Assembly: GCA_051024685.1 (NCBI GenBank)
Contig: JAZHPA010000001.1
Location: 108,643 to 172,642 of the forward strand
Source of the DNA: UBA12545 sp051024685
GTDB taxonomy: Bacteria > Bacillota > DSM-521 > Neomoorellales > Neomoorellaceae
Reading direction: 5' to 3'
Length of the DNA: 64,000 nucleotides
Below, one piece after another: positions 8,329-16,985 of the stretch. How positions within the stretch are numbered: the stretch's first letter is position 1; every line of letters starts with the position of its first letter. Both the position numbers and the translations under genes were made by a program. The notes under the pieces were generated by a model. It ran no database searches and had not been told where the DNA came from. It was given only the letters and a program-made list of their open reading frames with translations.

Positions 8329-8952
8329 TCAACCTAAGTATAAACCTTCCCGCCGGATATATTCCTCCACCGCCTCAGGTAACAAATATTTTATGGTCTT
8401 ACCTTCTCTGACCCGCCGGCGAATGTCGGTGGAAGAAATGGCTAAAGCCGGCACTTCGAGAAAATGAATACGCTGCCACCCGTCGGGCGGCAACTGGGGT
8501 TTTAAGTCCTTGAGCTTCTCTAAGGGAAAGCCGGGCCGCGTGGCCGCAATAAAGCGGCACTTCCGCAGGAGGTCTTCTACATCCTTCCAGTGCAAAATCT
8601 CCAGAATGGCATCTGCCCCGGTAATAAAATAAAGCTCCGGTTCGGGGCCCAGCAACCGGCGAAATTCCGTCACCGTATCGATGGTATAGGATAAACCCGG
8701 CCGGTCAATCTCTATACGCGACACTTCAAAGTAGTGGTTGCTGGCGGTGGCCAGCACCGTCATGCGGTAGCGGTGTTCGGCCGGAGTAACCAAGCAATCT
8801 TTCTTATGGGGCGGATGGCCGGAAGGGATAAAGATCACTCTCTCCAGCTTGAACTCATCGCGTGCTTCCTCTGCGGCAACCAGATGGCCGTAATGAATGG
8901 GATCAAAAGTCCCTCCCATTAAGCCCACGTGTTGCAAACAACTGGCGGTCAT
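8329..8952 (-). CDS. nadD: nicotinate-nucleotide adenylyltransferase
   Basis: Transfers AMP from ATP to nicotinate mononucleotide, giving deamido-NAD in NAD biosynthesis. The 207-residue protein has the nucleotidyltransferase N-terminus GLMGGTFDPIHYGHLVAAEE, with the (H/T)xGH-like HYGH motif at about residues 20-23. It also has IPSGHPPHKK, the adenylate-contact segment FITGADAILEI, and the C-terminal ISSTDIRRRV signature. A GGGGGG ribosome site precedes ATG. It lies between proA and the yqeK-rsfS fusion, the common Firmicute order. Confidence 0.97.
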   Translation of the reverse strand: MTASCLQHVGLMGGTFDPIHYGHLVAAEEARDEFKLERVIFIPSGHPPHKKDCLVTPAEHRYRMTVLATASNHYFEVSRIEIDRPGLSYTIDTVTEFRRLLGPEPELYFITGADAILEILHWKDVEDLLRKCRFIAATRPGFPLEKLKDLKPQLPPDGWQRIHFLEVPALAISSTDIRRRVREGKTIKYLLPEAVEEYIRREGLYLG

Positions 8953-8995
8953 CTTTTCCCCCCGGTCTACCTGCGCTACAGCAGTATTTTAGCAA

Positions 8996-10252
8996 TTACT
9001 GGCGCACCTGTCCACTACCGAAGACGATATATTTAAAAGTCGTCAACTGTTCCGGCCCCATGGGCCCCCGGGCATGAAGTTTCTGGGTGCTAATGCCGAT
9101 TTCGGCGCCGAAGCCGTACTGAAATCCATCGGTAAAGCGGGTAGATGCGTTGACATACACCGCGGCTGCATCAACCCGGCGCAGGAATTCCATGGCCCGG
9201 GCATAGTTGTTGGTCACGATGGCCTCGGAATGTTTGGTCCCGTAAGTGGTGATATGGTCGATGGCTTCCTCCAGGTCATTGACCACTTTAACCGCCAAGA
9301 TGAGGTCCAGGTACTCGGTGGCCCAATCCTCCTCGGTGGCCTCCCGGGCAAAGGGAACCAGGGCCCGCGTATTTTCGCAGCCGCGCAGTTCTACGCCTAA
9401 CTCCTTTAATTGCGGCGCCACAACCGGCAGGAAAGCCGGCGCAATTTTACGGTGCACCAGCAGGGTTTCCATGGCATTGCAAACTCCAGGCCGCTGGGTT
9501 TTGGCATTGACGACAATCCTTGCAGCCATTTCCAGATCGGCATCTTCGTCTACGTATACATGGCAGTTGCCTACTCCGGTTTCAATGACCGGCACGCTAG
9601 CGTTCTCCACCACCGTGCGGATGAGCCCAGCGCCGCCCCGGGGAATGAGGACATCGATATACTCATTGAGGCGCATCATGACCTGTACCGCCTCGCGGTC
9701 GGTAGTTTCCACCAGCTGGATGGCCCCCTCCGGCGCTCCGGCCGCGGTAGCCGCCGCGCTGATAATATGCGCAATGGCGCGGTTGGAGTTGATGGCCTCG
9801 GAACCGCCCCGCAGGATTACCGCGTTACCCGTTTTCAAACAAAGGCCGGCGGCATCCACCGTCACGTTGGGCCGGGCCTCGTAAATGATGCCGATGACTC
9901 CGAGGGGTACCCGCATGCGGCCGATGGTGAGGCCGTTAGGCCGGGTCCACATGGACGTGATTTCTCCCACCGGGTCGGGAAGGTTAACGAGGGCCTCCAG
10001 CCCGGCCGCCATCTCCTCAATGCGCTTCTCATTAAGAAGGAGGCGGTCCAGCAGAGCCCGGGAGAGCCCCTGGGCCTTCCCGGCCTCCATGTCCAGGGCA
10101 TTGCTCTTGAGAATTTCTGCCGACTGTTCCCTTAGGGCCTGGGCCATGGCCCTTAGGGCCTTGTTCTTCACCTCGGTATTTAAGGTGGCCAACTTCTGGG
10201 CTGCCGCCCGTGCCCTTTGGCCCAGGACGACGATCTCCTCCCGCACCGCCAT
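8996..10252 (-). CDS. proA: gamma-glutamyl phosphate reductase
   Basis: Second step of proline synthesis: NADPH-dependent reduction of gamma-glutamyl phosphate to glutamate semialdehyde. The ALDH-like protein of about 418 residues contains GVIGIIYEARPNVTVDAAGL and the catalytic-cysteine region KTQRPGVCNAMETLLVH. The ATG at 10252 is preferred to the upstream in-frame codon at 10285 because the latter would overlap proB and lacks a ribosome site, whereas GGGGGTGG lies 11 nt before the chosen ATG. proB stops 19 bp upstream, so the two genes form an operon and their products probably interact, as ProB-ProA do elsewhere. Confidence 0.96.
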   Translation of the reverse strand: MAVREEIVVLGQRARAAAQKLATLNTEVKNKALRAMAQALREQSAEILKSNALDMEAGKAQGLSRALLDRLLLNEKRIEEMAAGLEALVNLPDPVGEITSMWTRPNGLTIGRMRVPLGVIGIIYEARPNVTVDAAGLCLKTGNAVILRGGSEAINSNRAIAHIISAAATAAGAPEGAIQLVETTDREAVQVMMRLNEYIDVLIPRGGAGLIRTVVENASVPVIETGVGNCHVYVDEDADLEMAARIVVNAKTQRPGVCNAMETLLVHRKIAPAFLPVVAPQLKELGVELRGCENTRALVPFAREATEEDWATEYLDLILAVKVVNDLEEAIDHITTYGTKHSEAIVTNNYARAMEFLRRVDAAAVYVNASTRFTDGFQYGFGAEIGISTQKLHARGPMGPEQLTTFKYIVFGSGQVRQ

Positions 10253-10271
10253 TTCTCTTAGTCCACCCCCG

Positions 10272-11408
10272 TTATGCGAGTACAATTAGATTATCGCGGT
10301 GTACTACTTCATCATAATCTTTGCGCCCCAGAATTGCAAGAATTTCACCGGTTTTCCTCCCCTGTATGCGCCTTATCTCTTCCGCCGAATAGTTGGTCAT
10401 GCCGCGCGCAATTTCATTTCCCTCGGGACCCACGATGCTCACCAGGCTCCCGTGCTCAAAGTCTCCTTCTACACCCGTAATGCCGCTGGGCAGTAAGCTC
10501 TTACCCCGGTGAATAATGGCCCGGGCGGCACCGGCATCCACCCAAATTTTCCCCTGGGCCATGGGGCCATAGGCCAACCACTTCTTGCGGCCGTGGGCCC
10601 GGTGTTCCCGGGGCAGGAAAAGGGTCCCTACTTCTTCACCCCTTAAGATACCTGCGATCCGGCCGGGCAGCAGGCCGCTAGCTATAATTACGGGAATGCC
10701 GAAACTGGTGGCCAGGCGGGCCGCTTGTAACTTGGTAACCATACCTCCGGTGGCCCAAGTGGAACCGCAACCTCCGGCCAGGGCTTCTAATTCCGGGCCG
10801 ATCTCTTCTACCACCGGGATAAGCCGGGCGTCGGGGCACGAACGGGGATCGGCCGTATATAGGCCCTCGCTGTCTGTTAGGAGGATCAATGCATCGGCAT
10901 CCACCAGGCCGGCCACCAGGGCCGACAGGGTGTCGTTGTCCCCCACCCGGATCTCTTCCACCACCACCGTATCGTTTTCGTTTACGATGGGTAGGACGCC
11001 TAAACGCAAGAGGGCCCCAAAGGTATGGCGAGCGTTGAGGTAACGCCGGCGATCGGCCAGGTCGTCCCTGGTCAACAAGACTTGAGCTACAGTTAGTCCA
11101 TATTCGCCAAAGAATTTTTCGTACATATGCATTAGCATGCCCTGGCCCACAGCAGCCGCTGCCTGCTTTTCCGGCAGCGTACGCGGCCGCTCCCTAAGGC
11201 CCAGTCTACCCATGCCGGCCCCCACCGCGCCAGAAGTGACCAGAATCACCTGCCGCCCGGCATTGACCTGATCGGCCAGCTCCCGTACCAGCCGTTCCAT
11301 ACGCTCAAGATTGAGCTTTCCCGTCTGATGGGTAAGGGTGCTGGTACCTACCTTCACCACCACCCGCTTGGTGTCGGCCAGGGCACACCGGCAGTCGCTA
11401 GCCGTCAA
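10272..11408 (-). CDS. proB: glutamate 5-kinase with C-terminal PUA domain
   Basis: First committed step of proline synthesis: ATP-dependent phosphorylation of glutamate, usually feedback-inhibited by proline. The amino-acid kinase domain (residues ~13-265) has VVVKVGTSTLTH, ILVTSGAVGAGMGRLGL, NENDTV and VGDNDTLSALVAGLVDADAL. A PUA domain follows (about 280-360, RAIIHRGKSLLPSGITGVEG). At 378 residues it is the full-length form. The start is TTG behind GGGGGAGGGGG. It is 17 bp downstream of obg and followed by proA. Confidence 0.96.
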   Translation of the reverse strand: MTASDCRCALADTKRVVVKVGTSTLTHQTGKLNLERMERLVRELADQVNAGRQVILVTSGAVGAGMGRLGLRERPRTLPEKQAAAAVGQGMLMHMYEKFFGEYGLTVAQVLLTRDDLADRRRYLNARHTFGALLRLGVLPIVNENDTVVVEEIRVGDNDTLSALVAGLVDADALILLTDSEGLYTADPRSCPDARLIPVVEEIGPELEALAGGCGSTWATGGMVTKLQAARLATSFGIPVIIASGLLPGRIAGILRGEEVGTLFLPREHRAHGRKKWLAYGPMAQGKIWVDAGAARAIIHRGKSLLPSGITGVEGDFEHGSLVSIVGPEGNEIARGMTNYSAEEIRRIQGRKTGEILAILGRKDYDEVVHRDNLIVLA

Positions 11409-11425
11409 AGTTCCCCCTCCCCCGG

Positions 11426-12694
11426 TTACTCCTCCAGCTGAAACTCCTGATCCCTTATACGAATGGTATCCCCCGGGCGGGCGCCGGCCCGCCGCAGAGC
11501 ATCTTCAACTCCCAGGCGTTTTAAAGCCTGCTGCAGGCGCAGCACCGCCGCCTCACTGCCGAAATCGGTCATGGCCACCCGGCGCTCCACCTCCCGGCCG
11601 GAAACAACAAATACGCCGTTCTCCCGGGTTATGGTGAAGGTCTCAGGTGGTAAGACCACCCTTCTGGCTGTCTCTTCCGGGGCCTCACTCTTCACCTCTG
11701 GTAGAGCTTCCAGAAGTTCTACCAAATACCATAACAGGGGCTCAATTCCCTCCCCCTTCAAAGCTGCAATGGGAAATATGCGGTGCTTTTCACCCAGCTC
11801 CTGGGTGAGAAACCTCCAGTTTTCTTCTCCACCGGGAAGGTCTATCTTATTGGCCGCAATAACCTGAGGGCGCCTTAGAAGTTCAGGGCTGTAATGGCCC
11901 AGTTCATTGTTGACCGTTTCGAAGTTGCGGAGGATTTCATCCAGGCTCTTCATCCCAACATCCAGCACGTGGACCAGTACCCGGGTCCTCTCGATATGGC
12001 GCAGGAACTTTAATCCCAACCCTGCTCCCTGATGGGCGCCTTCAATAAGGCCAGGAATATCGGCTACTACAAAGGAGTGTTCCTCATCCAGGCGCACCAC
12101 GCCCAGGTTGGGGGTCAAGGTAGTAAAGGGGTAATCGGCAATCTTGGGCCGGGCGGCGGATATGCGGGATAGCAAAGTGGATTTCCCCGCATTGGGCAGG
12201 CCTACCAGTCCTACATCGGCCAGGAGCTTAAGCTCCAACCGGATCCACCGCTCCTCCCCTGGCTCCCCCTTCTCCGCAAACTTCGGGGCCTGCTCCCGGG
12301 AGTTGGCAAAGCGGGCATTGCCCCGACCCCCGCGGCCGCCCGCCGCTACCACCACCCTCTGACCGGGAGCAACGAGGTCCGCCAAAACCTCTCCGGTAAC
12401 CGCGTCGCGCACCACGGTCCCCACCGGTACCCGCAGAATCAGGTCGGGGGCGCTGCGGCCGTGTTTATTCTTACCCTGGCCATGTTCGCCCCGTTCGGCG
12501 CGGTAATGACTGCGGTAGCGGAAATCCACCAGGGTCCTGAGGCCCGGATCGGCTTCCAGGAAGACGCTGCCGCCCCGACCGCCGTCGCCACCGCTGGGGC
12601 CCCCGCGGGGTACGTACTTTTCCCGTCGGAAGGCCACCGCCCCGTTACCGCCGTCACCGCCGCGGACATATATTTTTGCTTCGTCGTAAAACAT
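11426..12694 (-). CDS. obgE: GTPase Obg/CgtA
   Basis: An essential ribosome-associated GTPase acting in 50S assembly, the stringent response and, in Bacillus, entry into sporulation. Domains in order are the glycine-rich Obg fold (residues 1-158, with RGGDGGNGAVAFRREKYVP), the G domain and the C-terminal OCT domain (about 345-420). The G domain has the P-loop GLPNAGKSTLLS, G2-region YPFTTLTPNLGVV, DIPGLIEGAHQGAGLG and NKID. The 422 residues match the three-domain Gram-positive form. It lies downstream of the spo0B-like gene, as in B. subtilis, separated from it by a probable terminator. Confidence 0.97.
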   Translation of the reverse strand: MFYDEAKIYVRGGDGGNGAVAFRREKYVPRGGPSGGDGGRGGSVFLEADPGLRTLVDFRYRSHYRAERGEHGQGKNKHGRSAPDLILRVPVGTVVRDAVTGEVLADLVAPGQRVVVAAGGRGGRGNARFANSREQAPKFAEKGEPGEERWIRLELKLLADVGLVGLPNAGKSTLLSRISAARPKIADYPFTTLTPNLGVVRLDEEHSFVVADIPGLIEGAHQGAGLGLKFLRHIERTRVLVHVLDVGMKSLDEILRNFETVNNELGHYSPELLRRPQVIAANKIDLPGGEENWRFLTQELGEKHRIFPIAALKGEGIEPLLWYLVELLEALPEVKSEAPEETARRVVLPPETFTITRENGVFVVSGREVERRVAMTDFGSEAAVLRLQQALKRLGVEDALRRAGARPGDTIRIRDQEFQLEE

Positions 12695-12767
12695 GGATGC
12701 TGACCTCTGCCCCTTTTGAGCTGACGTACTCCTTTAGCATCTTAAAGACTAGCCCTTGGGGGGCAAA

Positions 12768-12796
12768 AAAGTATATAACCCCCTTTTGCGGGGGAA
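12768..12796 (-). terminator. terminator-like hairpin between spo0B-like gene and obg
   Basis: On the minus strand CCCCC, loop GCAAAA and GGGGG are followed by TTATATACTTTTTTG. A further CCCCCC tract about 15 nt downstream could pair with the same GGGGG, giving a mutually exclusive alternative fold. Whether it ends or modulates transcription into obg is unknown. Confidence 0.5.
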
Positions 12797-12846
12797 CAAA
12801 AATCCTGTGGCCGGGGATGCCCGTAGACGGACCAATAAGGTCGCAC

Positions 12847-13410
12847 TTACTTGCGGGGCAAAAGTAGGGTGAGTTCGAATTTATGGGGAGACCACGTAAC
12901 CGGCGTACCGCACTTCTCCGCCCGTTCCTGCAGCTCCGCGAGGACGGAATCCATTCTCTCCCTTCCCACCGGCCCTGGAGAGCCGGTAAAACGCCAGAGA
13001 TACCCTTGCCCTGTTTCCCGGATCTCCAGCCCTAGCCTTCCTTCCTGCTCCCCGGCTTCGAAGGCCCCCAGCACCAGTTCCCAGGCGAGCTCCAGAAGAT
13101 CCGCCGCTTGTGCTCCGGTTAAGGCCAGGTCCTCCATTTCGGTGTCTACTTCCACTTCCACCTTGATCTGGCGCTGGGCTGCTTCTTCTAGTTTGAACTG
13201 GCACTGGAGGACCAATTCCGCCTGCCGCAGGCGCATCAGTCTCCCGTTTTTCCCGATGCGCGCGACTACTTCTTTAGTATAGGCCAGGGCCCTTTCGGGT
13301 TTACCCAACTGCAAAAAGCCGGATATTACCTGCAGGTGGTTAAGGAAATCGTGTTTTTGACCCCGCAGCAAGCGTACAAAGGCTTCGGTCTCCCCTGCCA
13401 CAATCTCCAC
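12847..13410 (-). CDS. spo0B: Spo0B-like sporulation phosphotransferase
   Basis: Spo0B relays phosphate from Spo0F to Spo0A. The 187-residue protein has the Spo0B helical-hairpin motif RGQKHDFLNHLQVISGFLQL near residues 16-35, in which the His of KHD is the expected phosphorylation site. The C-terminal half (about 60-187) resembles a degenerate histidine-kinase ATPase fold without recognisable ATP-binding boxes, as in Spo0B. Its place between rpmA and obg is exactly that of B. subtilis spo0B. In Clostridia a complete phosphorelay is often absent, so this may serve a different kinase or response regulator. The predicted start is GTG with a weak ribosome site, so the N-terminus is uncertain. 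Confidence 0.8.
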   Translation of the reverse strand: MEIVAGETEAFVRLLRGQKHDFLNHLQVISGFLQLGKPERALAYTKEVVARIGKNGRLMRLRQAELVLQCQFKLEEAAQRQIKVEVEVDTEMEDLALTGAQAADLLELAWELVLGAFEAGEQEGRLGLEIRETGQGYLWRFTGSPGPVGRERMDSVLAELQERAEKCGTPVTWSPHKFELTLLLPRK

Positions 13411-13425
13411 CCCGAAGTATTTATT

Positions 13426-13449
13426 GACCCCTGGAATCTTCCAGGGGTC
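13426..13449 (-). other. perfect 10-bp hairpin between rpmA and spo0B-like gene
   Basis: GACCCCTGGA (13426-13435) and its exact complement (13440-13449) enclose a 4-nt loop. On the minus strand it is followed by AATAAATAC, not a U-run. It sits about 15 nt upstream of the spo0B-like start, a position like that of the hairpin before yqeK-rsfS. Confidence 0.55.
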
Positions 13450-13469
13450 GCCAAGGTTTTATCTGGGCC

Positions 13470-13745
13470 TTAAGCATAAACACTAACTTGCTTTTTATCC
13501 CGACCCTTGCGTTCAAATCTCACATAGCCGTCGATGAGGGCATACAGGGTATCGTCTTTGCCCAGGCCCACATTGCGTCCCGGGTGGATTTTGGTCCCCC
13601 GCTGGCGCACAATAATGTTTCCAGCGGCAACAAATTGTCCGTCGTGCCTCTTGACACCCAGGCGCTTGGATTCGCTGTCCCGTCCATTGCGGGAACTACC
13701 TACCCCCTTCTTGTGGGCAAACAGCTGCAGGTCTATCTTGCGCAT
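13470..13745 (-). CDS. rpmA: 50S ribosomal protein L27, Prp-processed form
   Basis: L27 reaches the peptidyl-transferase centre through its N-terminus. The product (about 91 residues) starts MRKIDLQLFAHKKGVGSSRN. The stretch before AHKKG is the Firmicute N-terminal extension, which is removed after the LQLF sequence by the cysteine protease Prp, encoded immediately upstream. The ATG at 13745 is chosen because the alternative GTG at 13754 falls inside the ribosome site GAGGAGGTGG. The start overlaps the prp 3' end by 13 bp, suggesting translational coupling. Confidence 0.97.
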   Translation of the reverse strand: MRKIDLQLFAHKKGVGSSRNGRDSESKRLGVKRHDGQFVAAGNIIVRQRGTKIHPGRNVGLGKDDTLYALIDGYVRFERKGRDKKQVSVYA

Positions 13746-14080
13746 CTGCTCCACCTCCTCGATTCAACCTGTACAAAGCGTCTATAGCTCCTCGCTATGG
13801 CCCTCAGGCCCAGCTCCATGGTCCCTAAAATGACCTCCGCCTTCTCCCGCTCGCGTACCGGCAGGTCCCCGGGCAGTAGGCACTGTAGAGTGCCCTCTCC
13901 TTTCTGGACTTCAGGAGCCACGGTCAGGTACTCCTCCAGCCCCATGACCGCCGCCTGGGTAAGGGCCGATACAGCGGCACACACTATATCGCGGCCCCGC
14001 GGTCGGTAGCCAGCATGGCCGGAAACCAGGAAACCCACCGCGCGGCCGCCCTCATCGCGCCAAAGGGTTACCCGGACCAT
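13733..14080 (-). CDS. prp: ribosomal-processing cysteine protease Prp
   Basis: Prp removes the N-terminal extension of pre-L27 and is essential in Firmicutes that carry it. The 115-residue protein has the catalytic motifs FLVSGHAGYR (His, about residue 22) and GRDIVCAAVSALTQAA (Cys, about residue 34), and the family C-terminus GLRAIARSYRRFVQVE. It lies between rplU and rpmA, the conserved operon arrangement, and its target sequence is visible at the start of rpmA. Confidence 0.95.
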   Translation of the reverse strand: MVRVTLWRDEGGRAVGFLVSGHAGYRPRGRDIVCAAVSALTQAAVMGLEEYLTVAPEVQKGEGTLQCLLPGDLPVREREKAEVILGTMELGLRAIARSYRRFVQVESRRWSRCAR

Positions 14081-14087
14081 GGGTATT

Positions 14088-14402
14088 TTAGGAAACCTCG
14101 ATCTTTTCGATACGCAGGGCAGTAAAGGGCTGACGGTGCCCCTGCTTCCGGCGGTAATTCTTCTTGGGCTTATATTTGAACACGATTATCTTTTCGCCCT
14201 TACCGTGTCCCTCGACCTTGCCTATCACCCGGGCGTTGGCCAGATAAGGCCTACCCACCTGCAGACCCCCGTCGCCCTGGACGGCCAGCACTTTATCCAA
14301 TACTACCGTTTCGCCCTCGGGAACGGGCAGCTTCTCCACTTTCAACACATCGCCCTCGGAAACCCGGTACTGCTTGCCACCTGTTTCGATAATAGCGTAC
14401 AT
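14088..14402 (-). CDS. rplU: 50S ribosomal protein L21
   Basis: L21 binds 23S rRNA in the 50S subunit. The 104-residue product starts MYAIIETGGKQYRVSEGDVL and has the family C-terminal signature FKYKPKKNYRRKQGHRQPFT followed by LRIEKIE. It is the first gene of rplU-prp-rpmA, with its own promoter and structured leader just upstream, and is 7 bp from prp. Confidence 0.98.
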   Translation of the reverse strand: MYAIIETGGKQYRVSEGDVLKVEKLPVPEGETVVLDKVLAVQGDGGLQVGRPYLANARVIGKVEGHGKGEKIIVFKYKPKKNYRRKQGHRQPFTALRIEKIEVS

Positions 14403-14516
14403 CCGTTCCTTCTCCTCCCAAGCTAAGACTCGCCGGAATAAAGGTATCCTGCCCGAAGGCAGGGGTTTTTAGACCTTTCCCGGGCGGTTTAAAACTTGAG
14501 GTATATCCGCTTCTGC
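14403..14516 (-). ncRNA. rplU 5' leader with GGCAGG/CCTGCC hairpin (L21-leader candidate)
   Basis: About 114 nt lie between the predicted promoter and the rplU start. The leader holds a tight hairpin CCTGCC, TTCG, GGCAGG (near 14449-14464), an upstream AAACCGCCCGGGAAAGG segment and a ribosome site GGGAGGAGAAGG. Firmicute L21 operons often carry an autoregulatory L21 leader. Assignment to that family is inference from position and structure, not from a model match. Confidence 0.55.
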
Positions 14517-14546
14517 AGTGTAGCATATTTAGTAAAGGGCTGTCAA
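14517..14546 (-). promoter_or_regulatory. sigma-A-type promoter of the rplU operon
   Basis: A perfect -35 TTGACA (complement of 14541-14546), an 18-bp spacer and -10 TACACT (complement of 14517-14522) lie about 115 bp before the rplU start. Confidence 0.75.
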
Positions 14547-14610
14547 GCAAACCGCACCCGCCGACCGCGTCAAAAGTAGTAGGCGTCGTTGAAGTTCGGC
14601 TCCGGTCATA

Positions 14611-14648
14611 AGAAAAAAGCCTCCCCAGCTTGTTTCTGAAGAGGCTTA
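14611..14648 (-). terminator. Rho-independent terminator ending the carbohydrate island
   Basis: On the minus strand AAGCCTC and GAGGCTT form a stem around a loop of about 17 nt, followed by a TTTTCTT run. It lies about 125 bp after the FGGY kinase stop. A second small hairpin (CCTCTGT/ACAGAGG, about 14723-14742) lies between the two. Confidence 0.7.
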
Positions 14649-14771
14649 TCTCCTAAATCTAGGGGCGTTGCTCAGGTCGGTTGTATTTGACCCTTACCCC
14701 CCCTTTGCCTTTCTTCTACCCACCTCTGTTATATCACAGAGGATCGAGGGCCGCCACCTTCGTTTTTCCAG

Positions 14772-16325
14772 CTATGTTCCCCGGGCAATCTCGTCTAGGC
14801 GGTCGTAAACGCCTTTAAGGGCCGGGTAGAGCTCCCTGTAGAGTTCCCGGTAGGGACGATAATGGGCGTGGGCCTTTTCATTTACCCCGAACTTTTGGGC
14901 CGGCCGGGCAAGCTCTCTGGCCACCCCCGCCAAGTCACGGTAAACCCCCACCGCGTATCCCGCCACCAGGGCTGAACCCCAGATGCCTACCTCTTCCCTC
15001 TCCAAACTGACGTAGGGTATGCCTAAGATATCCGCCTTCATCTGGTTCCAGAGGGGGCTTCTCGCTCCGCCGCCTATGACACGTACTTCCTTAACTTCCA
15101 CATTCGGGAACAATTTGCGGGTTATATCCAGGTAGCAGCCATACTCGTAGGCAATTGCTTCCAATATGGCGCGATAGAAGCTCGGCTTATCGTGATTCCA
15201 GCTAAAGCCTATCCATGCTCCTCGGATGCGGCTGTCATAAGGGCAGACACGGCCGCCGAGATGGGGTACGAACAAAAGCCCGGCAGACCCAGCCGGAACC
15301 TCTGCAGCGGCTTCATTAAGAATATCGTACACGTCGCGGCCCGAACGCCCCGCCTCCTCCCTTTCCACAGCAGCCCAGGTATCCCTAAACCACTGCAGGC
15401 ACAAGCCCCCGCCGCCGATGTAGGCCATGGCAAACCACAGACCGGGCTGGACGGCCCGGGGTACGATCAGGGTTTTGTTTTCAATGTCCGGAACGAATTC
15501 GTCCACACAGACGGCCAACACGGAAGCGGTACCCGCTACATCCACGGCCTGGCCCTTCTCCACCATACCTGCGCCCAGGAAGCTGGCCGCCGTATCCCCC
15601 ACACCGGCCGCCACGGGCGTGCCTGCGGCCAGGCCAGTGTCTCTAGCCCCTTCCTCGGTTACATAACCGACAATCCGCCAGGGCTCGACTATTTGGGGAA
15701 GCTTATCCTGGGATAGGCCGAAGGCACCAAGGAGTTCGGGGGACCACCCACCGGCGAGGGCGTCGGAAACGCCGGAAAAGTGAAGATAAGTGTAATCCTC
15801 GAAGGCCTGTTCCGCCCGCAACCCGCATACGCGCCCGGCTACATATACGGCTGGGACAATGAACTTGGCAATGCGGCGGTACACCTCCGGCTCTTCTTCC
15901 TTCCACCAGATCATCTTGGGACCGTGGGCTATGGAAGGGGGCATGCCCACCGTGGCTATAAGTTTTTCGCCGAAATGCTCCCTGAGCCAGTCCACGTATT
16001 TCTGGCAGCGGACGTCAAGCCAGGAGTCGTACCGGGTAACGGCACTCCATTCTTCGTCTATACCCATAATACCCGCCATTTGTCCGTCGAAGGCCATACC
16101 GGCTATATCCCGTGGATTGATGCCGCTCTTCTCCAAAACTTCCCGGATAGTGATACAGGCCGTCCGGTAGAAATCTTCCGGGTCCTGTTCCACCCACCCC
16201 GGTGCTGGATACCGCAAATAAGACTCGGCGTAGGCTACGGCGAGGAGGCGGCCTTCCAGGTCAAATAATCCCGCCTTGGTCCCTGCAGTACCTATATCAA
16301 CGCCCAGAAGGTATTTGGCGCCCAT
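14772..16325 (-). CDS. FGGY-family carbohydrate kinase (xylulokinase-like)
   Basis: An ATP-dependent sugar kinase of 517 residues. The N-terminal FGGY domain starts with the phosphate-1 loop LLGVDIGTAGTKAGLFD and has GMAFDGQMAGIMGID. The C-terminal domain contains VDVAGTASVLAVCV and the nucleotide-binding segment VRVIGGGARSPLWNQMKADI. The nearest recognisable group is xylulokinase/gluconokinase, but the residues deciding the substrate cannot be read with confidence. It is last in the carbohydrate island, its start overlapping the stop of the cupin isomerase gene by one base, so the two are translationally coupled. It probably phosphorylates the ketose or polyol-derived product made by the upstream enzymes. 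Confidence 0.9.
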   Translation of the reverse strand: MGAKYLLGVDIGTAGTKAGLFDLEGRLLAVAYAESYLRYPAPGWVEQDPEDFYRTACITIREVLEKSGINPRDIAGMAFDGQMAGIMGIDEEWSAVTRYDSWLDVRCQKYVDWLREHFGEKLIATVGMPPSIAHGPKMIWWKEEEPEVYRRIAKFIVPAVYVAGRVCGLRAEQAFEDYTYLHFSGVSDALAGGWSPELLGAFGLSQDKLPQIVEPWRIVGYVTEEGARDTGLAAGTPVAAGVGDTAASFLGAGMVEKGQAVDVAGTASVLAVCVDEFVPDIENKTLIVPRAVQPGLWFAMAYIGGGGLCLQWFRDTWAAVEREEAGRSGRDVYDILNEAAAEVPAGSAGLLFVPHLGGRVCPYDSRIRGAWIGFSWNHDKPSFYRAILEAIAYEYGCYLDITRKLFPNVEVKEVRVIGGGARSPLWNQMKADILGIPYVSLEREEVGIWGSALVAGYAVGVYRDLAGVARELARPAQKFGVNEKAHAHYRPYRELYRELYPALKGVYDRLDEIARGT

Positions 16326-16909
16326 CAGTCTCCCCCCCGAGAATTGTAGCGGGGATTATCTATGACGCGGGGCCGGCCCTCTTCCTCGAACACCAGCTTG
16401 GAAAAACCCTGTTTTTCTATGGTGCCGTAGTTATGGCCCGCGTCACCCCTATACACCCCGAAAAAGACCAGGGGTTCATCCCCCGTATTTACCGTCCGGT
16501 GGGCCCAGTAGGGCGGGATATAGGATATGCTACCCGGATACATCTCCAGGACTTCCGCCTGGCCGTCCTCAGTCTGCATCAGGAGCAGCCCCTTGCCGGC
16601 AAGGCATACATAAATCTCCGCCGTGCCGGCCACGGCGTGAAAGTGGCCCTTGGTCATAAAGTATTCCTTGCCTACTTTGCCCGGGTATATGATACTGGTG
16701 CAGTGCTGGAGATGGCCGTCCTCTTCGGGAATGACTACATTATAGAATTCGTAAACCTTCGGGTTCTCTTTTAACATGGTTTCGACCGCTTCCCGGTCAT
16801 GGAACATTTCCTTCATGTCCGCCAAATAGCGCACTATATGATTGCCGGGCGGAGAAAGAACACCCGTCTTGAGATCGCATATGGTATTAAAGGGTTTAAA
16901 TAGATGCAA
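16325..16909 (-). CDS. cupin-type glucose-6-phosphate isomerase family protein
   Basis: A 194-residue single-domain cupin resembling the archaeal-type phosphoglucose isomerase (cPGI). It has the metal-binding motif MTKGHFHAVAGTAEIYVCLA (His-x-His plus downstream Glu near residues 86-98) and a second-strand His in IPPYWAHRTVNTGDEPLVF. cPGIs interconvert aldose and ketose 6-phosphates with a bound metal. Its coupling to an FGGY kinase suggests it isomerises the island's own sugar or sugar phosphate rather than serving central glycolysis. The start is TTG behind AAGGGG. Substrate assignment is inference. Confidence 0.82.
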   Translation of the reverse strand: MHLFKPFNTICDLKTGVLSPPGNHIVRYLADMKEMFHDREAVETMLKENPKVYEFYNVVIPEEDGHLQHCTSIIYPGKVGKEYFMTKGHFHAVAGTAEIYVCLAGKGLLLMQTEDGQAEVLEMYPGSISYIPPYWAHRTVNTGDEPLVFFGVYRGDAGHNYGTIEKQGFSKLVFEEEGRPRVIDNPRYNSRGGD

Positions 16910-16985
16910 CCCACTTCGCCCCTTTCCGCGGTTCTAATTCTTCCGTAACGCCGTGTTTGTCGCCGGCCTTTCCGCTCCCCTTTGC